DNA from: Hyphomicrobiaceae bacterium | Lineage (GTDB): Bacteria > Pseudomonadota > Alphaproteobacteria > Rhizobiales > Hyphomicrobiaceae | NCBI GenBank assembly: GCA_020638055.1 | Contig: JACKJH010000004.1 | Coordinates: forward strand, 491,358-555,357 | Direction of reading: 5' to 3' | Length of the DNA: 64,000 nucleotides | Shown here: positions 52,304 through 59,830 of the stretch, piece after piece | Layout: every line of letters begins with the position of its first letter | How positions within the stretch are numbered: position 1 is the stretch's first letter | Notes under the pieces: generated by a model | What the model saw: the letters and a program-made list of their open reading frames with translations, nothing else | Database searches by the model: none | Told to the model about the DNA's origin: nothing | Translations under genes and position numbers: made by a program

Positions 52304-53560
52304 ATGCTGACTGACGCGGGCATCAAAGCCCTGAAACCAAAGGATAAATTGTATAAGGTCGTTGACCGTGACGGTATGTATGTCGTGGTCAATCCCTCGG
52401 GAGCGGTCGTGTTCCGATATGACTACCGCCTCAACGGGCGTCGGGAGACTTTGACGCTAGGCCGCTACGGCGCGTCCGACCTGTCTCTGGCGCGGGCGCG
52501 CGAGAAGCTAATCGACGCCAAGCGCGCCATACTTGAAGGGCGGTCGCCCGCCCGAGAGAAGCAACGCGAGAAGCGCCGTATCAAAGAGGCAAAGAGCTTC
52601 GGCGAGTTTGGCGAACGCTGGTTGCAGGAGGCGAAGATGGCCGACAGCACCCGCGCGATGCGGCGCTCGATCTATGAGCGGGATATTCTTCCGACTTTTC
52701 GGAACCGGCTGCTGACCGAAATCAGCCCCGATGATCTCCGCGCCATGTGCGCCAAGGTGAAGGCACGCGGAGCCCCGGCCACGGCCGTTCACGTCCGCGA
52801 CATCGTGAAGCTCGTTTATGCCTTTGCGATCCTGCACGGGGAAAAGGTGCCGAACCCGGCCGATGAGGTCGGGCCTGCCTCTATCGCGACCTTTGTTCCC
52901 AAAGACCGCTCTCTCTCGCCTGCTGAAATCCGCGTCATGCTCGGCCAGCTTGAGCATGTGCCGACGCTGCCGACGATCCGGCTCGGCATGAAGCTGTTCC
53001 TGCTCACCATGGTCCGAAAGAGTGAGCTACAGGATGCGACTTGGGATGAGGTCGATTTCGAGAACGCGGTCTGGTCGATCCCCAAGGAGCGGATGAAGCG
53101 ATCCAAGGCGCACAACGTCTATCTCGCGGAGCAAGCCATCGACATCCTCATTGCGCTCAAGACCTGCGCCGGCAATTCCAAATATCTGCTGCCATCGCGT
53201 TACGACGCGGATGCTCCCATGTCGCGGGCGACCTTCAATCGCATCACCACCGCTGTCGTGGTGCGGGCGAAGAAAGAGGGCTTGCCGCTCGAACCGTTCA
53301 CGGTCCACGATCTACGCCGGACGGGCTCCACGCTCCTGAACGAGCTGGGCTTCAATAGCGACTGGATCGAAAAGTGCTTGGCGCATGAGGACGGGCGGTC
53401 GTCCCGTGGCATCTACAACAAGGCAGAATATGAGCACCAGCGCCGCCATATGATGCAGGAATGGGCGAACCTTGTGGACGCTTGGGTAGCGGGCCAGAAA
53501 TACGCTCCAACGCTGTATCCGCCGTCAATGGACCTTTTGGTGCCTGAACCTAGCGTTTGA
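52304..53560 (+). CDS. int: P4-type tyrosine integrase
   Basis: 418 residues. An N-terminal DUF4102 arm-binding domain (about 1-90: LTDAGIKALKPKDKLYKVVDRDGMYVVV, LTLGRYGASDLSLARARE), a core-binding SAM-like domain (about 100-190) and the catalytic domain with Arg in MVRKSELQDATWDEVD, HDLRRTGSTLL (His-x-x-Arg) and nucleophile Tyr in RGIYNKAEYEHQRR. It recombines the element into the guaA 3' end. GGAGG lies before the ATG. Its end overlaps that of the AlpA-like gene by 11 bases, tail to tail. Confidence 0.93.
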   Translation: MLTDAGIKALKPKDKLYKVVDRDGMYVVVNPSGAVVFRYDYRLNGRRETLTLGRYGASDLSLARAREKLIDAKRAILEGRSPAREKQREKRRIKEAKSFGEFGERWLQEAKMADSTRAMRRSIYERDILPTFRNRLLTEISPDDLRAMCAKVKARGAPATAVHVRDIVKLVYAFAILHGEKVPNPADEVGPASIATFVPKDRSLSPAEIRVMLGQLEHVPTLPTIRLGMKLFLLTMVRKSELQDATWDEVDFENAVWSIPKERMKRSKAHNVYLAEQAIDILIALKTCAGNSKYLLPSRYDADAPMSRATFNRITTAVVVRAKKEGLPLEPFTVHDLRRTGSTLLNELGFNSDWIEKCLAHEDGRSSRGIYNKAEYEHQRRHMMQEWANLVDAWVAGQKYAPTLYPPSMDLLVPEPSV

Positions 53561-53828
53561 CGGGCCGGAATTTCCTGAGCTTCACATCAGGAGACGGCGC
53601 ACGTTTGATAGCTTTCTCTCTGGAGGCTTGGCGACGTTCTTCAAGCCAAGCCTCCACCTCGGCCAAGTCCCAAACCACGCACCGGGCCGTCAGATAGAAC
53701 CGTTGGGGAAATTCACCCCGTTGCTCCATGTCGTAGATTGTGGTGTCAGCAAGGGGAACGAGTTCTCGAAGCTGATGCCTGCGAATCGTCCGTTTACCCA
53801 GCGCAGATGTTGGATCACTCATCTTCAT
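53550..53828 (-). CDS. AlpA-family DNA-binding regulator
   Basis: 92 residues. TIRRHQLRELVPLADTTIYDMEQRGEFPQRFYLTARCVVWDLAEVEAWLEERRQ is the winged helix-turn-helix of AlpA/excisionase-like proteins, followed by a basic tail. In islands with P4-type integrases such proteins control excision or integrase expression. It ends inside the last codons of int on the other strand. Confidence 0.82.
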   Translation of the reverse strand: MKMSDPTSALGKRTIRRHQLRELVPLADTTIYDMEQRGEFPQRFYLTARCVVWDLAEVEAWLEERRQASREKAIKRAPSPDVKLRKFRPVKR

Positions 53829-53968
53829 AACCTCGTTAAGCCATGTTCAACGGGATTCCGGGCAACCGGAGGCTCCCGAAACTAGGCGAACCATGCAGCG
53901 AGGTCAGCGGCGTGTAGCGTGCCGCATTTGAGCCCATGCGCTGGCGGCACCCCCTGCCGGAATGGGAC

Positions 53969-54190
53969 TTAGCTGGCGGCCCGCCGCGCCTTGGCGAAGC
54001 CCCTATCCGTAGCCATGAACCGATCCAGCATCGGCACGATGAGCTTGGCGGGATCGGCGACGGGCTGGCCGCTCTGGCGGGCCAGCACCTCGGCATAGGC
54101 GATCAGATCGCGGTTGAGGGTCGCGGGCAACTCCACCGTCACCTTCACCGGCTTGTCGTCGGGGAGCGGGCCGAGTTTCAGCTTGGTCAT
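53969..54190 (-). CDS. DUF2274 protein, last gene of the trb operon
   Basis: 73 residues: LKLGPLPDDKPVKVTVELPATLNRDLIAYAEVLARQSG then DPAKLIVPMLDRFMATDRGFAKARR. This is the DUF2274 family, regularly found behind trbI; it looks like a ribbon-helix-helix type fold and may be a regulator, though this is not proven. ATG 54190 is two bases after the trbI stop; the frame runs further upstream inside trbI without meaning. Confidence 0.8.
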   Translation of the reverse strand: MTKLKLGPLPDDKPVKVTVELPATLNRDLIAYAEVLARQSGQPVADPAKLIVPMLDRFMATDRGFAKARRAAS

Positions 54191-54192
54191 GG

Positions 54193-55329
54193 TCAACCTC
54201 CTGCCGGCTCGAATACTAAATCGCGGGTGACGATGATCCTGACCGGGAAGCCCGGCCGGATGGTCAGCGTTGGCGCAACCTGCAACTGGCGCTGGACGAT
54301 CTGCTGGCCCGCCTGATTGACGGTATCCTGCGCGCCGTCGCGGATGGCCCGGATCAGCCGGTCCTCGTCGCTGGTCGCCAATTCCGTGCCGACCGCGAGC
54401 AGCGTGGACAGCCCTGCGGCCTTCATCAGATCCCACCAATGATAATCGACGCCATCCTCAAGGCCGGCGTAGCCGCTGGCGTCCGCGCCCGGCAGGCGCT
54501 CAAGGACGATGGAACGGCCGCCCGGCAGGATCAGGCGATTCCAGACCAGCAACACGCGGCGCTGGCCGAAGGTCACGCCATCGTCGTATTGGCCGATGAT
54601 GCGGGTGCCCTGTGGGATCAGGAGCAGCGAGCCGGTTGGGCTGTCATAGACGTTCTCCGTCACCTGTGCGGTGATCTGGCCCGGAAGGTCGGAACGGATG
54701 CCGGTGATGAGCGCGGCCGGGATCACGGCCCCGGCCTGAAGGATATAGGGCGATGCCGGCGGCGCAACGCGATCCGGGGAGACGGTCTGCCGGTCCACCG
54801 GCCCGTTGAGAAACGCCGCGTGGCGATCCTGTGTCGCCGGCTGCCCGCCGAGGCCAAGCCCGGCGAGGCCGGGCATGGCCGTTCCTGCCGGCGCTCCCGC
54901 GCGCGGGCCGGACTGGAAAAAGACGTTGCTCAAGCGGGCGGCTTCTTCCTCGGCCCTGCGGCGTTCTTCCTCTGGATCGACGGCGGGCGTCGTGATTGCC
55001 GGCGTTACAATGGGCTGTCCCCGGTTCTGCGCGTCGAGGATCGGACGGCCGAGGTCGCCGGGCAGCGCCGGGCCGAGCGCCGGCCCGCTATAGTCGCTCG
55101 GCAGGCCGGACAGGCCGTCCGCCGTGGGCCGGTTCTCGGTTGAATAAAGCTCGTCCCCTCCCGGCCCTCCGTCGCGGGTCTGGAGCGCGTAGATCAGCGC
55201 CCCGCCGATGCCGAGAAGCGCGACGGCTCCGACGCCTGCCAGCATCTTGCGGGACAGGCGGGTGACGCGGGGCGGCTCGGCGCGCAGGCGCATGGGCGCG
55301 ATGGTGTCCGTGATGGTGTTCTCGCTCAT
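54193..55329 (-). CDS. trbI: Conjugal transfer protein TrbI (VirB10-like)
   Basis: 378 residues. A cytosolic N-terminus and one membrane helix (MLAGVGAVALLGIGGALIYALQ), a proline-rich periplasmic linker (about 60-150) and the C-terminal VirB10 domain: ILQAGAVIPAALITGIRSDLPGQITAQVTENVYDSPTGSLLLIPQGTRIIGQYDDGVTFGQRRVLLVWNR. It spans the envelope and links the inner-membrane and outer-membrane parts of the type IV channel. Its ATG overlaps the trbG stop (ATGA). Confidence 0.93.
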   Translation of the reverse strand: MSENTITDTIAPMRLRAEPPRVTRLSRKMLAGVGAVALLGIGGALIYALQTRDGGPGGDELYSTENRPTADGLSGLPSDYSGPALGPALPGDLGRPILDAQNRGQPIVTPAITTPAVDPEEERRRAEEEAARLSNVFFQSGPRAGAPAGTAMPGLAGLGLGGQPATQDRHAAFLNGPVDRQTVSPDRVAPPASPYILQAGAVIPAALITGIRSDLPGQITAQVTENVYDSPTGSLLLIPQGTRIIGQYDDGVTFGQRRVLLVWNRLILPGGRSIVLERLPGADASGYAGLEDGVDYHWWDLMKAAGLSTLLAVGTELATSDEDRLIRAIRDGAQDTVNQAGQQIVQRQLQVAPTLTIRPGFPVRIIVTRDLVFEPAGG

Positions 55330-56318
55330 GACGGGGTGTCTCCGGTCGCGCTGGCGGGCTGCGCGGCGGCGGCCTGCGTCGGGTTGGTGCGGACGATCCT
55401 GACGACCTGCTGGCGATTGCCGCTGCCAAGGCGCAGCTCGGCCGCGCCGAACAGGCGGTCCACGATCAGGACGTTTTGATGGATACGGCTGTTGACGATC
55501 TGCGGCTCGCCGTTCGATCCAAGCACGAAGATCGGCGGCATCTCGCCCTGCACGATCCCGGCCGGGAAGACGACATAGACGCGCCTGCCATCGTCGAAGA
55601 CGGAAACCGGCCGCCATGGCGGGCTGTCGCCCTGCACCTGCAAGGCGTAGCGATAGTTCCGCGCTGCCTCGGCCGGAATGATCGGCGCGGCCGGGACCGT
55701 CTGGCGCTGGCCGGCAGGCGGTGCCGGATAGGCCCATGCCACGGCCGGCATGTAGAGCGATTCCCGCGCGCGCAACTCGATCATGTAGGTGCGCCGGTCG
55801 GTGGTGACGACAAGGTTGGTGGAAATGTCCGGCCGCGTGGGCTTCACGAGGATATGGACACGCCGGTTTGCGCCGCTGCCGCTCTCGGTGTCGCCGATAA
55901 TCCACCTTGTCGTATCGCCGGCCGCGATCGGCCCCGCGCCTGTCAGGCTCTCGCCCGGCTCCAGCGCAATGGTCGTGATCTGCCCGACTGCGGCATAGAC
56001 CTGATAGAGCGCACCTTCCGACCACGGATAAATCTGGATGGCGTTGTAGTAGCCTTCACGGCGCGGCTCGACGCGGGCGGCGGCATTGGCGTTCTCGACG
56101 CGGCCGGTCGGCGTGCCTGCGGCGGTGCCGCCGCGCGCCACGGTCCATGCCGGGGGCACATGCAGCGGCCGGGGCGTATTGTCGGTTGCCGCCGCCTGCA
56201 CGGTCGGCAGCGGCGGCACGCTGGCGTCGTAGCTGAATTGCGGTGTCCGGTTGGTCGCGCAGCCTGCCAAAGTAATTGCAAACGCCGTCGCAAAAATCGC
56301 ATAGGTTAGCGACTTCAG
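55326..56318 (-). CDS. trbG: Conjugal transfer protein TrbG (VirB9-like), native start displaced by an insertion
   Basis: About 330 residues. The lipoprotein-type signal KSLTYAIFATAFAITLAGC and the VirB9 domain (NAIQIYPWSEGALYQVYAAVGQITTIALEPGESL, RWIIGD, VHILVKPTRPDISTNLVVTTDRRTYMIEL, RPVSVFDDGRRVYVVFP, NVLIVDRLFGAAELRLG) are intact. TrbG forms the outer-membrane ring. No ATG, GTG or TTG stands in frame close to the signal peptide; the nearest candidates are CTG codons at 56318 and 56324. The frame stays open back to an ATG at 56729, which overlaps the trbF stop as ATGA and is probably the original start, now separated by a 408-base insert. Whether functional protein is made is uncertain. 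Confidence 0.75.
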   Translation of the reverse strand: MKSLTYAIFATAFAITLAGCATNRTPQFSYDASVPPLPTVQAAATDNTPRPLHVPPAWTVARGGTAAGTPTGRVENANAAARVEPRREGYYNAIQIYPWSEGALYQVYAAVGQITTIALEPGESLTGAGPIAAGDTTRWIIGDTESGSGANRRVHILVKPTRPDISTNLVVTTDRRTYMIELRARESLYMPAVAWAYPAPPAGQRQTVPAAPIIPAEAARNYRYALQVQGDSPPWRPVSVFDDGRRVYVVFPAGIVQGEMPPIFVLGSNGEPQIVNSRIHQNVLIVDRLFGAAELRLGSGNRQQVVRIVRTNPTQAAAAQPASATGDTPS

Positions 56319-56724
56319 GATCAGTAAGGAGGAACCAACAGAATGGATTCTGTGCCGACGATTGTTGCCCGGTATATCGACGCCTACAACAGGATGAATG
56401 TTCAGGCGATGCTCGACTGCCTGTCGGGCGACGTTCGGTTTATCAACAGATCGAACGGAGAGACGACGAACGAAACGCACGGGATCGAGGCATTTCGCGC
56501 GCTGGCGGAACAGGGCGTCCAGTTGTTTGCTGAAAGAGAACAGACGATCCTCGACTGTATCGCGATAGACGACCGTGCAGCCGTGCGCATCGGCTATCGC
56601 GCCAAGGTCAAAACCGACCTGCCCAATGGCTGGAAGGCCGGGCAAGAGATCGAGATGACGGGTACATCTTTCTTCGTGATTTCCGAGGGGAAGATCAGCG
56701 AGGTGATTGATGCAAGCTGACGCT
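56317..56724 (+). mobile_element. Inserted cassette splitting the trbG start from its body
   Basis: Between ATGAA at 56729-56725 (trbG start) and the AAG-TCG-CTA codons of the signal peptide lie about 408 bases, a multiple of three, holding only an opposite-strand gene with its own AAGGAGG. Composition is less G+C-rich than the trb genes. No transposase or terminal inverted repeat is visible. Borders are inferred from the expected trbF-trbG overlap. Confidence 0.55.
56343..56720 (+). CDS. NTF2-like (SnoaL-type) protein inside the trb operon
   Basis: 125 residues: MDSVPTIVARYIDAYNRMNVQAMLDCLSGDVRFINRSNG, then FRALAEQGVQLFAEREQTILDCIAIDDRAAVRIGYRAKV and EIEMTGTSFFVISEGKISEVIDAS. The long first helix, the YNxxD-like segment and the curved sheet strands are those of the nuclear transport factor 2-like superfamily, which includes isomerases, limonene-epoxide hydrolases and binding proteins. 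The ribosome site AAGGAGG at 56326-56332 is strong. It is the only plus-strand gene within the minus-strand trb operon. Substrate unknown. Confidence 0.8.
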   Translation: MDSVPTIVARYIDAYNRMNVQAMLDCLSGDVRFINRSNGETTNETHGIEAFRALAEQGVQLFAEREQTILDCIAIDDRAAVRIGYRAKVKTDLPNGWKAGQEIEMTGTSFFVISEGKISEVIDAS

Positions 56725-56725
56725 T

Positions 56726-57415
56726 TCATTGGCTCATCTCCCGCGACCACGAAATTGCATTGACGTAGATTCCCAGCGGATTGGCGCGCAGGCGCTCGGC
56801 GTCGCGCGGCGGCTGGATGACGATGGTGAGGATGGCCGTCCATCGTTCCGTGGTGGAAAGCTGGCCGTTCTCGAAATGGCGTTCCGTCCACGCGACGCGG
56901 AAACTGTTGGGCGATGCCCGGATGACGCTCGACACCTCGACGGCGACCTGCTGGCGGCCGACCTTGGCGAAGGGGTCATTGGCGCGGGCGTAGTCGTTCA
57001 ATGCCGCCGCGCCGCGATCCGTGGTCCATTCATAGGCGCGAAGCCAGTTCTGGCGGACAATGATCGCGTCGGCCGGGATCGCGCGGACCTGCTCGACGAA
57101 GCGGCCGAGATGAAAAGCGATTTGCGGGTCAGTGGGGCGATAGTCGGCGTTGGCAGGCGCGACGGTCTGCGCCTGACCAAGATTATCGATCTGCACCACC
57201 CACGGCACCACGGTCCCGCGTGCGGATTGCCAGACAAGGGCGGACGCGAAGCCGGCAGACAGGATCAGCGAGCCGAAGGCCATGAGCCTCCAGTTCCGCG
57301 CCTGCACGCGGGCCGAGCCGATACGCTCGTCCCACACTTGCGTGGCGCGCTGATAGGGCGTCTCGGGTTCCGGCGTCTTGCCGTAATGGGTTGCTGGTCG
57401 TTGGAAGATGCTCAT
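56726..57415 (-). CDS. trbF: Conjugal transfer protein TrbF (VirB8-like)
   Basis: 229 residues. A cytosolic start (FQRPATHYGKTPEPETPYQRATQVWDERIGSARVQARNWR), one membrane helix (LMAFGSLILSAGFASALVWQ) and a periplasmic VirB8 domain: VPWVVQIDNLGQAQTVAPAN, FVEQVRAIPADAIIVRQNWLRAYEW, SFRVAWTERHFENGQ, ending LGIYVNAISWSREMSQ. The protein is complete in spite of the insertion at its 3' side. Its start overlaps trbL (ATGA). Confidence 0.93.
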   Translation of the reverse strand: MSIFQRPATHYGKTPEPETPYQRATQVWDERIGSARVQARNWRLMAFGSLILSAGFASALVWQSARGTVVPWVVQIDNLGQAQTVAPANADYRPTDPQIAFHLGRFVEQVRAIPADAIIVRQNWLRAYEWTTDRGAAALNDYARANDPFAKVGRQQVAVEVSSVIRASPNSFRVAWTERHFENGQLSTTERWTAILTIVIQPPRDAERLRANPLGIYVNAISWSREMSQ

Positions 57416-58773
57416 GAGCGGTCACTTTCGGAAAGGTTGACGGAGGAACCGGAGCCGTGGCTGTCGCCAGACCGCACCGCATGGGCGGCCATGGTGGTGC
57501 CGTGGTTCATTGCCTGCGAGCGGCGCATCTGCTGCGCCCATGCGGGCGGGCTGCCGGCCGGGCCGGATGCTGCTGCGGCGGGATCGGCGCTCGCGCCGCC
57601 GACCGTGCCCATGGTCGAGCTGCCACCCGACGCGCCGAATCCGGCTTTCGCACCAGCGGAGAAGCTGGATTTGACGGATTCGCTGGCGCGCGCGGCGGCG
57701 CGTTTAAGCGGCGAGATGGCCGCCGATCCTGCGGCCCGCGCGACGCCGCCGAGGCCGGAGGCGACACCGGCCGCGCCGGACTGGCCGAGCGAGCCGACGC
57801 TGTAGGCAGCGGTCGCCGCGCCCGCGGTGGCCGCACCGCCGCGGACGGCCGCGGCACCGCCGGAAAGAGCGGCGGCACCGCCTTTTGCGGCGAGCATGGC
57901 TCCACCGCCAGCGGCGACGGCTGCACCTGCGACCGCAAGCCCGGTTCCCACGGCAGCACCCGCGCCAAGCTGCGGGCCGCCCGAAACGATGCCGTTGGCG
58001 ATGCCGGGACCGAAGATGCCGAGGCCGAGCAGCGACAGGGCTGCCAGCACAATCGCCATGGCGTCGTCGATGGTCGGGGTTGCCCCGCCGAAACCGGCCG
58101 TGAATTGGCTGAACAGGGTGCTGCCGATGCCGATGATAACGGCGAGGACCAAGACCTTGATGCCGGACGATACTACGTTCCCCAAGACCTTCTCGGCCAT
58201 GAACGCGGTCTTGCCGAACAGCCCGAAGGGGATGAGGACGAAGCCGGCGAGCGTCACCAATTTGAACTCGATCAGCGTCACGAAAAGCTGGATCGCCAAA
58301 ATGAAAAACGCGAGCACAACCAGCGCCCACGCAAACAACAGGCACGCGATCTGGATGAAGTTCTCGAAGAAGGCGATCCAGCCCATCAGGTCGGAAATGG
58401 AGTCGAGCAGCGGGCGGCCCGCGTCGAGGCCGGTCTGTGCGACGCGGCCCGGCCGCATCAGGTCGGTGACGGAGAAGCTGGTCCCCGACGCCATCAGGCC
58501 GAGGCCAGCGAAGCTCTCGAAAACGATCCGAGCGAGATTGTTCCAGTTGGAGATGATGTAGGCGAACACGCCGACGAACAGGGTCTTTTTGACTAGCCGC
58601 GCGATGATGTCGTCATCCGCGCCCCATGCCCAAAACAGGGCGGCGAGCGTCACGTCGATGACGATCAGGGTGGTGGCGATGAAGGCGACTTCGCCGCCGA
58701 GCAGGCCGAAACCGCTGTCGATGTAGGAGGTGAATACGCCTAGAAACGAGTCGATGACGCCCGTGTTGCCCAT
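57412..58773 (-). CDS. trbL: Conjugal transfer protein TrbL (VirB6-like)
   Basis: 453 residues. Residues 20-260 hold about six membrane helices (LLGGEVAFIATTLIVIDVTLAALFWAWG, LLFAWALVVLAFFILAIQLFVTLIEFKLVTLAGFVLIPFGLFGK), the VirB6/TrbL domain of the inner-membrane channel. The C-terminal 200 residues are extremely rich in Gly and Ala with a Ser-rich end, usual for TrbL and probably disordered. Confidence 0.92.
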   Translation of the reverse strand: MGNTGVIDSFLGVFTSYIDSGFGLLGGEVAFIATTLIVIDVTLAALFWAWGADDDIIARLVKKTLFVGVFAYIISNWNNLARIVFESFAGLGLMASGTSFSVTDLMRPGRVAQTGLDAGRPLLDSISDLMGWIAFFENFIQIACLLFAWALVVLAFFILAIQLFVTLIEFKLVTLAGFVLIPFGLFGKTAFMAEKVLGNVVSSGIKVLVLAVIIGIGSTLFSQFTAGFGGATPTIDDAMAIVLAALSLLGLGIFGPGIANGIVSGGPQLGAGAAVGTGLAVAGAAVAAGGGAMLAAKGGAAALSGGAAAVRGGAATAGAATAAYSVGSLGQSGAAGVASGLGGVARAAGSAAISPLKRAAARASESVKSSFSAGAKAGFGASGGSSTMGTVGGASADPAAAASGPAGSPPAWAQQMRRSQAMNHGTTMAAHAVRSGDSHGSGSSVNLSESDRS

Positions 58774-58775
58774 GG

Positions 58776-59042
58776 TCAGCGCGCCTCGCTGCGGTCACGG
58801 CCGAGGAAGCGGTCGCGGGATTCTGCCCATGCGGCGAGGCAATCGGTGTCGCTCGCCGCCGCCTCGCCGAGCTGCTGGCAGCGGCGCAGGCTTTCGCGCA
58901 GCGGATCGGCCGGGGGCTGGAGGGCCGATGCGGGCCGTGGCGCAGAAGGCTCGTCCTTCCGCGCCATGTCGATTGCGGTCGCCGTGACGGCGATGGCGAT
59001 GAATACAACGGCCCCGAGCCGGGCCAGCATCTTGCCGTCCAT
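58776..59042 (-). CDS. trbK: Putative entry exclusion protein TrbK-alt
   Basis: 88 residues: an N-terminal membrane or signal helix (MLARLGAVVFIAIAVTATAIDMA) and a short soluble part with two cysteines (RRCQQLGEAAASDTDCLAAWAESRDRFLGR). Length, position between trbJ and trbL and the C-x-W pattern fit the TrbK-alt family, which is thought to block entry of a second copy of the element. It ends two bases before trbL. Confidence 0.85.
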   Translation of the reverse strand: MDGKMLARLGAVVFIAIAVTATAIDMARKDEPSAPRPASALQPPADPLRESLRRCQQLGEAAASDTDCLAAWAESRDRFLGRDRSEAR

Positions 59043-59056
59043 GGCGAGCCTCCCCG

Positions 59057-59830
59057 TCAGTTGTTGCCGTTGAACATCTGCGCGTTGCCCGGCTGATAGC
59101 CGCTGCCGGGCGTCAGGAACCGCTCGCGCTGGATGCGGCCCTGTTCGGCGGCGGTCGCGCGCTCGGCCTCCGTGAGCGCATCGGCGCGGCCGTTCGCCGA
59201 GATGACCGCGATCAGGTCGGAAAGCTGCTGCGACTGGAGCGCGAGAAGCTGATTGCCGGCCTGTGTGGCTTGCAGCGCGCCGGTTGCGCCCTGACTCTGG
59301 CCGACCAGCGCGGCCATCTCGGCACGGTTGCCGTCGATATTGCCGACCGCACCCGCCTGCACGCGCATGGCGTCCTGCAAGCCGCCGACCGTGTTCTCCC
59401 AGCGGCCGCGCGCATCGGCGACAAGCTGGGCGTCGGTCGCCGATAGCGAGACATTGCCGTATTGGCTCTGGAACGCTTGGTCGATCTGCCCGACCTCGAA
59501 CGCGATATTCTGCGCCTGCCCCAAAAGCTGCTGCGTGCGTTGGACGTTCTGCTGGATCTGCTGGAGCGACGAATACGGCAGGCTCGCCAGATTGCGGGCC
59601 TGATTGATGAGCATCTGCGCCTCGTTCTGGAGGCTGGTGATCTGGTTGTTGATCTGCTCCAGCGTGCGCGCTGCCGTGAGCACGTTCTGCGCATAGTTGC
59701 TCGGGTCATAGACGATTCGGCCGAAACCGAATTGCGCATGGGCCGGGCTTGCCAGCATGGGCGAAAGCGCGCTCGCGCCGGCGAGCGCCAGCGCAAGGGC
59801 TGAAGCCCCGACGAACTTAGGATAGGTCAT
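59057..59830 (-). CDS. trbJ: Conjugal transfer protein TrbJ (VirB5-like)
   Basis: 257 residues with a signal peptide (ASALALALAGASALSPMLASPAHAQ). The mature protein is mainly helical: IVYDPSNYAQNVLTAARTLEQINNQITSLQNEAQMLINQARNLASLPYSSLQQIQQNVQRTQQLLGQAQ is characteristic of TrbJ, a minor pilus-tip protein. The ATG at 59830 has AGGAG and overlaps the trbE stop (ATGA). Confidence 0.93.
   Translation of the reverse strand: MTYPKFVGASALALALAGASALSPMLASPAHAQFGFGRIVYDPSNYAQNVLTAARTLEQINNQITSLQNEAQMLINQARNLASLPYSSLQQIQQNVQRTQQLLGQAQNIAFEVGQIDQAFQSQYGNVSLSATDAQLVADARGRWENTVGGLQDAMRVQAGAVGNIDGNRAEMAALVGQSQGATGALQATQAGNQLLALQSQQLSDLIAVISANGRADALTEAERATAAEQGRIQRERFLTPGSGYQPGNAQMFNGNN

Noticed and set aside
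55326..56891. A 521-residue TrbG reading from 56891
   Set aside because: The first 54 codons lie inside trbF on the same strand and have no homology; only the ATG at 56729 or a CTG near 56318 make sense.
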